Source: Shewanella fidelis ATCC BAA-318
Lineage (GTDB): Bacteria > Pseudomonadota > Gammaproteobacteria > Enterobacterales > Shewanellaceae
NCBI RefSeq assembly: GCF_000518605.1
Contig: NZ_JADX01000017.1
Coordinates: 62,001-126,000, forward strand
Direction: 5' to 3'
Length of the DNA stretch: 64,000 nt
The notes beneath the pieces are model-generated. The model made no database searches and was not told the DNA's origin. It saw only the letters and a list, made by a program, of their open reading frames with translations. Position 1 is the stretch's first letter. Every line of letters begins with the position of its first letter. A program made the translations under genes and the position numbers. Positions 38,211-48,958 of the stretch are shown piece after piece.

Positions 38211-39086
38211 ATGTTGAAAAAACTAGGCCTAAGTTTATTAATCCTGACGTCTTCGTTTTCAGTGATTGCAAATGAAAAAGCCGTGATTGGCGCAACCGCC
38301 AAGATGTCTGTAGCCCATGCGGAACTGTCTTATGTTGCCCGTATTGATACTGGGGCGGTAAACACCTCTTTGCATGCTTATGACATTGTTGTTGAAGGCG
38401 GTAACGCTAAAAATATGAAAGACAATGTTGGAAAAATGGTGTCTTTTACTACAGAAAACAATGCTGGTGAATCTAAGCGTTTAACTGCAAAAATCGTTAA
38501 AACCTCTACAGTGAGTAACTCACAGGGGACTGAAACTCGCTATATGGTTGATTTAGATGTTGGCTTTAAAGGCAAGGAGCGTAAAGTCAGGGTTAATCTT
38601 CGAGACCGTAGCCATATGGATTATAAGTTGCTTATTGGCCGGAATTGGTTGAAAGGGCGCTATGTCGTAGATGTGTCAGAAAAGAAAATTATTGGGCCGA
38701 CAGCCCCTATTAGCGTTGTTGAATCAGGTTTAATTTTTAAAACTCGCATTGATACCGGTGCCGTAGAAAATTCACTGCATGCGCTTGATATAAAGATAGA
38801 TAATGAAGATCCTGATATGGAAAAGAATGTCGGCAAGATTATTCACTTTACCACCGAAAATGAGAAAGGTGAGTCACATGTCGTTAAGTCACGGATCGTA
38901 GAAACATCGTTGATCCGAAATGCTCAAGGCAGTGAGATCCGCTATATGGTAGAGCTTAATATCGGTGAACCAGGGCAAGAATATAAAGTAAAAGTTAACT
39001 TACGTGACAGAAGCAAAATGTCTTATAAATTACTGATTGGTCGTAACTGGCTACAGGGGCATTATATCGTTGATGTGTCTCGTTAG
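38211..39086 (+). CDS. Secreted tandem retropepsin-like protein (RimK-associated Zn_protease/DUF785 type)
   Basis: 291 residues with a signal peptide (cleavage near 'VIANE', residue 20-22). Two homologous domains follow: about 23-155 and 160-291. Each has the aspartic-protease-like DTGA (Asp46 and Asp181, 'RIDTGAV-NSLHA') and ends in 'VNLRDRS-M-YKLLIGRNWL'. This family (Pfam Zn_protease, PF05618, now viewed as retropepsin-like) normally has one domain that would pair with another chain. Here both halves lie in one secreted polypeptide. Proteolysis is not proven; the substrate is unknown. A strong terminator follows. Confidence 0.82.
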   Translation: MLKKLGLSLLILTSSFSVIANEKAVIGATAKMSVAHAELSYVARIDTGAVNTSLHAYDIVVEGGNAKNMKDNVGKMVSFTTENNAGESKRLTAKIVKTSTVSNSQGTETRYMVDLDVGFKGKERKVRVNLRDRSHMDYKLLIGRNWLKGRYVVDVSEKKIIGPTAPISVVESGLIFKTRIDTGAVENSLHALDIKIDNEDPDMEKNVGKIIHFTTENEKGESHVVKSRIVETSLIRNAQGSEIRYMVELNIGEPGQEYKVKVNLRDRSKMSYKLLIGRNWLQGHYIVDVSR

Positions 39087-39136
39087 TTTTTTAGATAAAG
39101 TGACTATCTAAATGTTATTTATCTGAGTTCTTAACC

Positions 39137-39171
39137 AAAAGCGCCGCACTCATTGATGCGGCGCTTTTTTG
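39137..39171. terminator. Bidirectional intrinsic terminator
   Basis: AAAAGCGCCGCA-CTCATTGA-TGCGGCGCTTTTTT between the convergent retropepsin-like and sensor genes. Confidence 0.9.
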
Positions 39172-39174
39172 TGG

Positions 39175-41751
39175 TTAACAGTTAGCAAGGTGGTATTTCT
39201 GAAGCGTTGTATAGCCGGTGTCAGGGGAGAGTGTTGATATGATTAGCTCGCCATTGAATTCGCTTTTCAACCAAATAGACAGTGCTGAAAGTGTGCCTGT
39301 AACTTCATTTATTTTTAGTGTGTTATGTATTTTTTTGAGTTGTTCGTCAGATAAGCGTCGGCCATTATCTCTTAATTCCATGGTGATCATTTCAGCGGTT
39401 TTATCTAATTTAACTTCAATTTTATTTTGCTCTGACTGTTGATAGAAAGCGTCATTTATTGTGTTGCTTATTGCGCGATAAAAAATCAATAAAAAGTGCC
39501 AGTGGACACCATCCACGATAAGTCTTTTATCACTTTTTATGGTTAAGTTTATATTTTTACTTATCAATTTCGGTTGCAGTAAAGCAACGATATGCTCGAG
39601 CAATAACACTAAATCGATGGGTTTTGCGAGATAGTCTTGAGCTGAAAATAGATATTCTAAATGGCGGAGCCTTTCAGTTTGTGCTGCCAGTGCATGATTA
39701 AATTCTAGCGGATCCAGTTCTCCTGTCGTTAAGCGATAGGCACTTGCTGCTAAATCATCCTGTTTTCTAAATATAGGTTTGACGATTGCAGCGACTAAAG
39801 AAGGGTACAGGGCTTGATTTTCAACTTTAACTCTTTCAAAGTTCACCGCTCGGTTTGATTCCGATTTTGCTTGATTAGATTCATTTAACAAGCGGCGATT
39901 TGTTTGCTCGAGTTTTTCGATAAATCGTATATTTTCTGAGGTTTCTTGCCTAAGAATTTCAAACTGGGCCTTTTTCTTTAGCTCTAACGCTTTAGTTGCA
40001 CTGATATCAAAGGCAATTGTCCCCACTGAAGTAACCTGACCTTGTTCATCTAGGATAGGGAATTTAGTCACTAAATAGGTATGTTGCTTGTCTTTGCTTG
40101 GAAATGTTTGTTCATAGCTTAATTCAATTTTGGTGTTGATAACGTACTGATCATTTTTACTATTAAGCTGAGCAATCTCTTTTGGCATCACTAAGTGGGT
40201 TTTACTTCCTAATATATTTTCTCTATTACGCCCCAGAGTTTGACAGAACTGGTCGTTAACGAGTGTAAATGTGCCATTGATATCATTGATGAAAATCAAG
40301 TTGTGCGCTGAATTAAGAACAGTATTCAACTGTTCTTTCTTTTCTTTTAGCTCCATTTGAGCTTGTTGTTGCACATCTAATTGTTGCTCGAGTGCAAGGT
40401 TAGTTGCATCTAAACTGGCTAACGCAATCTCTAATTGACGTGTGCGAGAGCTGAAGGCTTTAGCAAGCATGCCTATTTCATCATTGCGCTGAGTCGCTTC
40501 TAGTTCTACCTTTGCTGGATTACTGTCGTTTAATGCACGTACCATGCGACTTATGGGGGTAATAAATAGTTTATTTTGCATCACAAATAACAGCATTAAC
40601 GCAAGAATTTGAATGATAACCAGGTAAAAACCGACAGAGTTAGCTAAAGCCTGGCTACTTTGAGTGATGGCCGATATTGGCGTCACCAGCACGATTTTCC
40701 AATAAGTGCTAGGCATCAGAAAGACTGTAACCAACACCGGTTCGTTAAGTTTTGGATCATTGCTTAATTGCAGGCTCGCAATAACCTCAACTTGTTCGAG
40801 TTTGTTGTTAGCATTTTGGTTGATCAGTGCAATGAGTTTATCGCGCTCATTAGCCGGCGCATTAGCAATAACGTCTGCTAATTGTTGATTGCTATAGGCC
40901 TTGTTACTGTTGGCTTTTTTGATGAACTCTTGATCTATAGTTGCAAGTTGCATTTGCAGTTGATTGAAGTCTGGGTGCTTTTTGGCGAACTCAGCAAAAG
41001 GTAAGAACAACTCATGGCTGTTGGCTATACCGTTATCATCTTCAAGCTCAGGGTAAGACAACAGGCGATTTTGTTGGTCAAGTGCAAACACATAGCCGCC
41101 TTGACTTTCGGTTGCTGTTTTCAAAAAGCTATCGATACTTGATAAGGCTACATCTACTGTCGATACGCCAATAAACTTGTGATTTGACCACATAGGTACA
41201 GATGCGGTCAGCATGGCATTATTTGTATAGGGATCGACATAGGATTTTGACCAATAAGTAGTATCAGTCGGGTAATACCTTGCAGGTAGATACCAATCTG
41301 CTTCAAAGTACGTTGAAGTGGACTTATCGTTATAGTCGTCCACTTTCATTAATTGGCCGCTATTATTTCTAGACCAAAAATAACTATTCTTCTGTTTTGC
41401 TGAATTAAAACTATATGGCTCGGGCCAAATACCACCGCCAAGCAGCACATGTTGTTGGTCTGATTGTTCTAGTATTGCAGGCACTATAGTATCAAGTTGA
41501 AAGGGGGAGCTTTGATAGCTCTCTCCCACAGCGCCTAAAGATACTGCAAGGTTTTCGATACGATTGGTTTTTTGTTGTAATTTAGCAATTATCGTATTGC
41601 CAAGGTTGATGCTTAAGGATGTTTGGTTGTCGATTAATCTATCTTGTTCGATAGATTTAATGAACCAGATACTTGCAATAATAATGACCGCTGCAACAAA
41701 CAGTTGAATGAACATAAACTGTATAGGCAAGCTTGAGCGCCAGTTTGTCAA
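39175..41751 (-). CDS. Membrane sensor protein: Cache, HAMP, PAS and degenerate histidine-kinase ATPase
   Basis: 858 residues. TM1 is at about 11-30, a periplasmic double-Cache region runs to about 355 ('YFEADWYLPARYYPTDTTYWSKSYVDPYTNNAMLTASVPMW'-type segment, key residues at about 155-200), and TM2 lies at about 365-388. HAMP follows (about 388-440), then a coiled coil, and a PAS domain (about 478-590). The C-terminal about 120 residues resemble an HATPase with an N-box-like 'RAISNTINDAF' and 'ELRDNGRRL', but no clear H-box and no GLGL lid motif. It may be an inactive kinase or signal through another route. The ligand is probably a small molecule. Single gene. Confidence 0.78.
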   Translation of the reverse strand: MTNWRSSLPIQFMFIQLFVAAVIIIASIWFIKSIEQDRLIDNQTSLSINLGNTIIAKLQQKTNRIENLAVSLGAVGESYQSSPFQLDTIVPAILEQSDQQHVLLGGGIWPEPYSFNSAKQKNSYFWSRNNSGQLMKVDDYNDKSTSTYFEADWYLPARYYPTDTTYWSKSYVDPYTNNAMLTASVPMWSNHKFIGVSTVDVALSSIDSFLKTATESQGGYVFALDQQNRLLSYPELEDDNGIANSHELFLPFAEFAKKHPDFNQLQMQLATIDQEFIKKANSNKAYSNQQLADVIANAPANERDKLIALINQNANNKLEQVEVIASLQLSNDPKLNEPVLVTVFLMPSTYWKIVLVTPISAITQSSQALANSVGFYLVIIQILALMLLFVMQNKLFITPISRMVRALNDSNPAKVELEATQRNDEIGMLAKAFSSRTRQLEIALASLDATNLALEQQLDVQQQAQMELKEKKEQLNTVLNSAHNLIFINDINGTFTLVNDQFCQTLGRNRENILGSKTHLVMPKEIAQLNSKNDQYVINTKIELSYEQTFPSKDKQHTYLVTKFPILDEQGQVTSVGTIAFDISATKALELKKKAQFEILRQETSENIRFIEKLEQTNRRLLNESNQAKSESNRAVNFERVKVENQALYPSLVAAIVKPIFRKQDDLAASAYRLTTGELDPLEFNHALAAQTERLRHLEYLFSAQDYLAKPIDLVLLLEHIVALLQPKLISKNINLTIKSDKRLIVDGVHWHFLLIFYRAISNTINDAFYQQSEQNKIEVKLDKTAEMITMELRDNGRRLSDEQLKKIHNTLKINEVTGTLSALSIWLKSEFNGELIISTLSPDTGYTTLQKYHLANC

Positions 41752-41852
41752 TTCTTGGGTCTCCCACAGATAAATAGCTTAATCAAATGTTTACTCTATG
41801 CTGTTGTCGGTCTTGATATGGTTTGAAGCGTTAAAGCGCTATTTCAGGGTCA

Positions 41853-41880
41853 ATTTGATGCCTCGAGGTAACCATCAAAT
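41853..41880. promoter_or_regulatory. Perfect 8-bp inverted repeat upstream of the sensor gene
   Basis: ATTTGATG-N12-CATCAAAT lies about 100 bases before the minus-strand sensor gene start and might be an operator. The rest of this 469-base gap (41752-42220), up to the chemoreceptor terminator, holds nothing I can support. Confidence 0.3.
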
Positions 41881-42174
41881 AAGTATACAATTCTTGTTAT
41901 TTTTTTGTAAAACAAACTTTGCCAAAGATACATAAAGAGACAATTTACACATGTTTGCAAAAGGACTGCCATTGCTAGTGTTTATTTTCAATGGTGGCTA
42001 ACAACTAAGTGACTTCGTGATAGTTTTGCTTAAGCTGTGCGAACAGTCTTTGCTGTGACAGTAAAGACGAATGGGCACTCGATGGAGTTTGAGATTGTGA
42101 GCTGATGGTGTGTTAGATCACCAGCAGCAGAAATTGATTGAATCGCTACAATTTCAGCTACAAGGCAGAGAATA

Positions 42175-42203
42175 GAAAAAAGCAGCCTAAGCTGCTTTTT
42201 TTG
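42175..42203 (-). terminator. Intrinsic terminator of the chemoreceptor gene
   Basis: AAAAAAGCAGC-CTAA-GCTGCTTTTTTT: read on the minus strand it follows the stop of the methyl-accepting protein by about 18 bases. Confidence 0.85.
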
Positions 42204-42220
42204 AGAGGCTAAATTGTTAG

Positions 42221-43717
42221 CTAAATTTTCAGGCCAATTAGCAATTGATCGAGTTGTTCTGTTGTCGCGTGCAGTTCATCACATCCTGATACCGACTGAT
42301 TAGCAGATTGTTCAACATGCTGTGATTGACTGCGAATATCCATTAAATTGGTTGCGATTTCATTGGCGACTGCTGATTGCTCTTCTGCAGAAGTCGCAAT
42401 TAACACGCTCATTTCATATACTTTCGCGCTATGGTGAGCAATCCCTTCTAAATCTTTACCCGTATCGAGTACATGCTTTTTGCCTTCTTCTGCTTTGTCT
42501 ACTGTACGGCTCATAACGAGCTTTAAGTTACGGGCTCCTGATTGTAATGCTTCAATCATGGTTTTAATTTCAACTGTTGCGGCTTGAGTGCGTCCGGCTA
42601 AGGTACGAACTTCATCTGCTACGACAGCAAAACCACGTCCTTGTTCTCCGGCCCTTGCAGCTTCAATGGCCGCATTTAAAGCGAGTAGGTTTGTTTGCTC
42701 TGAAATCGCATTAATTGTGGTCACGACTTCGTCAATTTTAGCGGCATTATCGTTAAGATGGTTTACTGCTTCAGATGCATCAGCGATTTCATTTGAAAGA
42801 CCGCCGATTGCATCGACGGTAATAGCGATATCTCGAGAGCCGGCATCAACTTGTACGTTTGCTTCCTGAGTTTCCGTTGATGATAGCTCAGCATTACGAG
42901 CCACTTCGGTTACTGCTGCGGTCATTTGCTCCATTGCTGTGGCTAATGAGTCGATATGCTGGCGCTGGTCAACCGCTAAAGATTGTCCCTCTTTTGCGGT
43001 ATTTCTAAACTCTTGTACAACATTGCGTATTTGGTGATTGGCGTTGGTCATTTCGCTAACCAATTTATGCTGCCGCTCAACAAGCGTGTCGATGCTTATG
43101 GCTAAAACGCTGAATTCATCTTTAACCTCAAAGAAGTTTAGGCGTCCGGTTAAATCGCCATCAGCTGCCTTTTTTAGCGCCATAACATTGGTGTACAACG
43201 CGCCACCAACAAAGGTTGAAATATAATAGCTGCTAATAAGAATGATACCAATTAACAAGGTTAAAATGAGGTATGTCATATACTCATTATGGGCTTGGTT
43301 CTGTTGCGCTGAAGTGAGCTTGGTGATGAGGCCGTTATTGCCTATGCGACTTGTATTTTCAACACTCTCTCCTAAAACTTGCGTTTCGCCGCCGTGACTT
43401 GCAATGCTAGTTAATTGACGTGGCGCAGACTGCTGATGACTGACGCTTACTGTACCTTGCAGCGCTTTTAAGAAAGCTTGCTGCTGATCTTGAGGCACAA
43501 ATTGATATGCAGTATTGAGGGTGCTATTTAACGTTTGGTTAAAATTCTCGGTTTGGGTAATCTGGCTTGTAAGTAAGTTTTGTTTGTAATTAGCGTTAAG
43601 TAACACCGCTAAGCTTAGTAATGTAACAATAGGGACGATAGCTAAAACAGCAAATTTAGCCCTAAGTGTCATGTGAATAAGGTATTTATCGACCCAGCGG
43701 AACTTAACTTCTTTCAT
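42221..43717 (-). CDS. Methyl-accepting chemotaxis protein
   Basis: 498 residues. TM1 is at about 22-43, a short periplasmic part at about 44-145, and TM2 at about 146-170. HAMP follows (about 170-225) and then the long signalling coiled coil with the conserved hairpin tip '[40 protein letters not shown]' core (about 345-384). It passes ligand information to CheA/CheW. The periplasmic part is small and not a standard Cache or four-helix domain that I can name; the stimulus is unknown. No pentapeptide for CheR is seen at the C-terminus. Confidence 0.94.
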   Translation of the reverse strand: MKEVKFRWVDKYLIHMTLRAKFAVLAIVPIVTLLSLAVLLNANYKQNLLTSQITQTENFNQTLNSTLNTAYQFVPQDQQQAFLKALQGTVSVSHQQSAPRQLTSIASHGGETQVLGESVENTSRIGNNGLITKLTSAQQNQAHNEYMTYLILTLLIGIILISSYYISTFVGGALYTNVMALKKAADGDLTGRLNFFEVKDEFSVLAISIDTLVERQHKLVSEMTNANHQIRNVVQEFRNTAKEGQSLAVDQRQHIDSLATAMEQMTAAVTEVARNAELSSTETQEANVQVDAGSRDIAITVDAIGGLSNEIADASEAVNHLNDNAAKIDEVVTTINAISEQTNLLALNAAIEAARAGEQGRGFAVVADEVRTLAGRTQAATVEIKTMIEALQSGARNLKLVMSRTVDKAEEGKKHVLDTGKDLEGIAHHSAKVYEMSVLIATSAEEQSAVANEIATNLMDIRSQSQHVEQSANQSVSGCDELHATTEQLDQLLIGLKI

Positions 43718-44062
43718 AATGTTCTCTTATTAAAATCACAGCCTATTTTAGTTATCGGACATTGTAGAGGTTTCTTAAACAATTTTTCACAAGCTTGAAC
43801 TGTACGACTCATTTTTAAACAGTTGCTTGGTTAACATATTGAATATAAAGATATCTGTATTCATAGTTGATATAACTGTTTGGTGTTAAATTTAATCTTT
43901 TTGTGGTTTTTTCAAGCGATTGATCTTGGGCTGATGAATTGTTGGCCTGATTTTATTTGCAGCTTAGGTTGAAAATCGATTGCAATGCCTTGTATAAGGA
44001 CTAAACAAAATAGGCAGTTAGCAACAAAAAAGCTGAATTAGTCCTAGTCAAATCTAGCTGTC

Positions 44063-44125
44063 TAACGTAAAATTTTAGTCTTTTTCTATTTTCACAAAGA
44101 AAATACGTTAGCCCAAAAGTCGTAG
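44063..44125 (+). promoter_or_regulatory. Possible pheS leader: inverted repeat enclosing a Phe-codon run
   Basis: TAACGTA (44063-44069) and TACGTTA (44104-44110) form an inverted repeat about 45 bases before pheS. Between them the codons GTC TTT TTC TAT TTT (VFFYF) resemble the FFFYF of the E. coli PheM leader peptide. In this frame, however, the stop TAA is at 44063-44065 and no ATG, GTG or TTG follows before the run (only ATT at 44072). So a translated leader is not supported; the structure may be a remnant or chance. The rest of the gap 43718-44155 shows no gene. Confidence 0.3.
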
Positions 44126-45139
<1,014 letters not shown>

Positions 45140-45155
45140 ACGGAGCTGTAATAGC

Positions 45156-47543
45156 ATGAAATTTAGCGAATCTTGGCTTCGTGAGTGGGTTAATCCAAGT
45201 GTTAGCCGCGAAGAATTATCACACCAAATCACTATGGCGGGTCTTGAAGTTGATGGCGTTGAGCCAGTAGCTGCAGACTTTAGCGGCGTGATTGTTGGTG
45301 AAGTGGTTGAATGTGGTCAGCACCCAGATGCTGACAAACTACGCGTGACTAAAATCAATGTTGGCGGTGAAGAGCTTATCGACATCGTTTGTGGCGCTGC
45401 AAACTGTCGTTTAGGCCTTAAAGTTGCTGTTGCTATGGTCGGTGCTGTACTGCCTGGTGATTTCAAAATTAAGAAAGCTAAACTGCGCGGTCAGCCTTCA
45501 TTTGGCATGTTGTGTTCGTTTGGCGAGCTAGGTGTGGATATCGAAAGCGATGGCATCATTGAATTGCCATTAGATGCACCTGTGGGCCAAGACGTACGTG
45601 AGTACTTAGATCTAAACGACGCTGTCATCGACGTTGATTTAACGGCTAACCGTGCAGATTGTTTAGGTATGGCTGGTCTTGCTCGTGAAGTGGGCGTTCT
45701 TAACCGTCAAGCGGTTACAGAGCCTACTTGGGAAGCTGTATCGGCAACTATCGCTGATGAAGTGAGTATTGATGTTCAAGAGCCACAAGAGTGTGGTCGT
45801 TACTTGGGCCGTGTGATTAAAAATGTCAACGTTAAAGCGGAAACACCACTATGGATGCAAGAAAAACTGCGCCGTAGCGGTATTCGCTCTATCGACCCCA
45901 TTGTTGACATCACTAACTACGTATTAGTTGAATTCGGTCAACCAATGCACGCTTTTGACTTAGCGAAGTTAGATGGTGGTATTCAAGTTCGTAAGCCTAA
46001 CGGCGAAGAAAAGCTCACTTTACTTGATGGTAATGAAATCACCATTCCTGCAGATATGTTGATTATTGCAGATCAGGCTAAGCCATTAGCCCTTGCTGGT
46101 GTATTTGGTGGTGAATATAGCGGTGTAACTGCTGAGACAACAGATATTCTTCTAGAATGTGCATTCTTCGCACCTTTAGCTATCTTAGGTAAAGCGCGTA
46201 AGATTGGTCTGCATACTGATTCATCGCACCGCTTTGAGCGTGGTGTAGACCCAGAGCTGCAACAAAAAGTGATGGATCGTGCAAGCCGCCTTGTACTTGA
46301 TATTTGTGGTGGTGAAGCCGGTCCAGTTGTTGAAGTTAAGTCTGACGAACACTTACCAAAGCCTGCACAAATCCTATTACGTCGCAGCAAGCTTGATAAG
46401 ACGCTAGGCCATCACATTGAAGATAACGATGTGACTGAAATCCTAGAGCGTTTAGGCTTTACTGTTGCAGTGAGTGAAGGGCTGTGGAATGTCACCACAG
46501 CCACTTACCGCTTCGATATGGCAATTGAAGAAGATTTAATCGAAGAAGTTGCCCGTATTTACGGTTACAACAATATTCCAAATATTGCGCCGGTTGCGCA
46601 ATTAAGTATGTCTGATCATAAAGAATCAAACATTAACATCAAGCGCGTGCGCAGTATGTTGGTTGCTCGTGGATTCCAAGAAGCGGTGACTTATAGCTTT
46701 GTTGATCCTAAGCAGCAAGAGTTGATTCATCCAGGTGCAGAAGCAATGATCCTACCGAATCCTATTTCGGTAGAGATGTCAGCAATGCGTCTGTCTATGT
46801 TTACCGGTCTATTGACAGCTGTGGGTTATAACCAAAGCCGTCAACAAAACCGTGTCAGACTATTTGAAACAGGTTTACGTTTTGTACCAAATGAAGCTGC
46901 AGAGTCAGGTGTGTCACAACAGCCTATGCTTGCTGCAGTTATTGCGGGTAATCAAAACGATGAGCATTGGACAATGGAGTCAAAAACAGTTGATTTCTTT
47001 GACCTGAAAGGTGACTTAGAAGCGGTCATCGGTTTAACCGCAGCTGACACTGAATTTAGTTTCAGAGCTGCAACTCATCCAGCTTTACATCCGGGGCAAT
47101 GCGCTGAAATCTTAAGAGATGATCGCGTAATTGGTATCATAGGTACGGTTCATCCGAGCCTAGAAAAGCCATTTGGCCTAAACGGAAAAACAATTATTTT
47201 CGAGCTAGAATTAGACGCTTTATTGCATGCTAATTTGCCGCTAGCCCAGACTGTATCTAAGTTTCCAGCAAACCGTCGTGATATCGCCATCGTTGTAGAT
47301 GACGCTATTTCAGCCGATGATGTTGTAAAATTGATAAGAAAAGTTGGCGAAAATCAGTTGGTTGGCATAAACTTGTTCGATGTATACCGAGGTAAAGGTG
47401 TAGAGGAAGGCAAAAAGAGCCTTGCAATAGCACTCTTATTACAAGATAACGCTCGTACTCTGGAAGAGAAAGAGATCGCAGAGATGGTAGATGTAGTGGT
47501 TTCTGCTCTGAAGGACGAGTTCAACGCATCGTTGAGGGACTAA
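45156..47543 (+). CDS. pheT: Phenylalanine-tRNA ligase beta subunit
   Basis: 795 residues, the E. coli length. Domains in order are an OB-fold tRNA-binding region (about 40-150, '[24 protein letters not shown]'), the B3/B4 editing domain (about 200-375), the B5 domain (about 400-475), the catalytic-like core (about 480-690) and the C-terminal anticodon-binding FDX-ACB domain (about 700-795, '[16 protein letters not shown]'). It edits Tyr-tRNA-Phe and binds tRNA. It lies 16 bases after pheS and 4 bases before ihfA. Confidence 0.97.
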
Positions 47544-47547
47544 AAGT

Positions 47548-47844
47548 ATGGCACTTACCAAAGCCGAAATGGCAGAACATCTTTTTGAAACGCTAGGTAT
47601 CAACAAGAGAGTAGCGAAAGAGATGGTAGAGACGTTTTTCGAAGAAATTCGTCAAGCTCTTGAAAGTGGTGAGCAGGTCAAGCTATCTGGCTTTGGCAAC
47701 TTTGACCTGAGGGACAAGAATCAAAGACCGGGAAGGAACCCAAAGACGGGAGAAGATATCCCAATTTCGGCACGTCGTGTTGTGACGTTCCGACCAGGAC
47801 AGAAGCTGAAAAGCCGTGTCGAAGAGGCTAACGCAAAGAAGTAA
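47548..47844 (+). CDS. ihfA: Integration host factor alpha subunit
   Basis: 98 residues of the HU/IHF family. The start '[21 protein letters not shown]' and the DNA-bending arm '[14 protein letters not shown]' with its intercalating Pro (about 65) mark IhfA. It pairs with IhfB to bend DNA by nearly 180 degrees. It follows pheT by four bases, as in E. coli, and is followed by a terminator. Confidence 0.97.
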
Positions 47845-47864
47845 TTGCTTTAGTGTCGTAATGA

Positions 47865-47893
47865 AGAGGCCACTCAATAGAGTGGCTTTTTCT
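47865..47893 (+). terminator. Intrinsic terminator of pheST-ihfA
   Basis: GAGGCCACTC-AATA-GAGTGGCTTTTTC about 20 bases after the ihfA stop. Confidence 0.8.
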
Positions 47894-47921
47894 GTTGTTA
47901 ACTTGCAGTAGAGGTTTGCTT

Positions 47922-48860
47922 TTGTCTAGAAAGCCAAAGTATTTTGACCGACGTTTTAATGTTAGCTTGTTACACCCTAAATACTGGCTAACTTGGGTCG
48001 CGATTTTAGTGCTGGTGGTATTTGGTCTAATGCCTGCGTGGCTGCGTGATCCAATAGCCAAAGTGTTAGCAAAGTTAGTGATGAAGATAGCGACGAAACC
48101 TATCAAGGTTGCGCGAGCTAATTTAACAACTTGTTTTCCTGAAAAATCTAAAGATGAAATCGACGCGTTAGTTAAAGATAACGTTGAAAATTTCGTCATG
48201 ATCCTCTTGGCACAATCAGAACTGATGCTCAAATCTCGTAAGCATATGAGGCGCAGAGTTCAGTTACATGGTTATGAGCATGTTGAGCAAGCCAGAGCCG
48301 CCGGGCAACCGGTAATTTTTATCATGCCGCATGTTTGGGGCATTGAATATGCAGGCTTACGTTTAAACTTAGATCTGCCTATGGTTTCAATGGCTAAAGC
48401 GCATAAAAACGGTTTATTTAACTGGTTTAATAATCGCATGCGCAGTTCGCAAGGCGGTAACATATATATGCGTGAAGCGGGTATTCGTGCTTTGCTAAGT
48501 GAGCTAAAGCAAGATAACAGCTTTTTTTATTTACCAGATGAAGACTTAGGCCGCGATAAAAGCGTATTTGCGCCATTTTTAGGGACAACTAAAGCGACAT
48601 TACCTGTGGTTGGGCGTTTAGCTCAAGCGGGCAATGCGCAAGTAATGCCGGTGAAAATTGGCTATGATCAAGCAAAACGTCATTTTGATTTAACCGTGAT
48701 GCCAGCGATTGATCCTGAAACTATGCAGGGCAAAGAGAATGAAGCGATTGCGCTAAACAAAGCGGTAGAGCAGGTGATTTTAGCTTACCCAGAGCAATAT
48801 ATGTGGTTCTTACGGGTGTTAAAGACTCGCCCAGAGGGTGAGCCATCTATTTATCATTAA
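47922..48860 (+). CDS. Lipid A late acyltransferase (LpxL/LpxM family)
   Basis: 312 residues from a TTG at 47922, chosen because GAGG lies six to ten bases upstream and the sequence 'SRKPKYFDRRF' then fits the usual N-terminus. No ATG precedes the conserved part. One N-terminal membrane segment (about 25-45) anchors it to the inner membrane. The catalytic HX4(D/E) is 'HVWGIE' (about 137-142), followed by 'LPDEDLGRDKSVFAPFLG' and 'TLPVVGRLAQ'. It adds a secondary acyl chain to lipid A; Shewanella has several paralogues, and LpxM is more likely than LpxL by the motif and length. Confidence 0.9.
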   Translation: MSRKPKYFDRRFNVSLLHPKYWLTWVAILVLVVFGLMPAWLRDPIAKVLAKLVMKIATKPIKVARANLTTCFPEKSKDEIDALVKDNVENFVMILLAQSELMLKSRKHMRRRVQLHGYEHVEQARAAGQPVIFIMPHVWGIEYAGLRLNLDLPMVSMAKAHKNGLFNWFNNRMRSSQGGNIYMREAGIRALLSELKQDNSFFYLPDEDLGRDKSVFAPFLGTTKATLPVVGRLAQAGNAQVMPVKIGYDQAKRHFDLTVMPAIDPETMQGKENEAIALNKAVEQVILAYPEQYMWFLRVLKTRPEGEPSIYH

Positions 48861-48904
48861 GCTTCTGCGGCGCGATTAGAATCCTCAGTGCCATAGAGAA
48901 GTAA

Positions 48905-48938
48905 CAAAAAAGCCGCAATCTTGATTGCGGCTTTTTAT
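48905..48938. terminator. Bidirectional intrinsic terminator
   Basis: AAAAAAGCCGCAATC-TT-GATTGCGGCTTTTT between the convergent acyltransferase and purC. Confidence 0.9.
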
Positions 48939-48958
48939 TGAGCATTAGCGCTAGGTAA

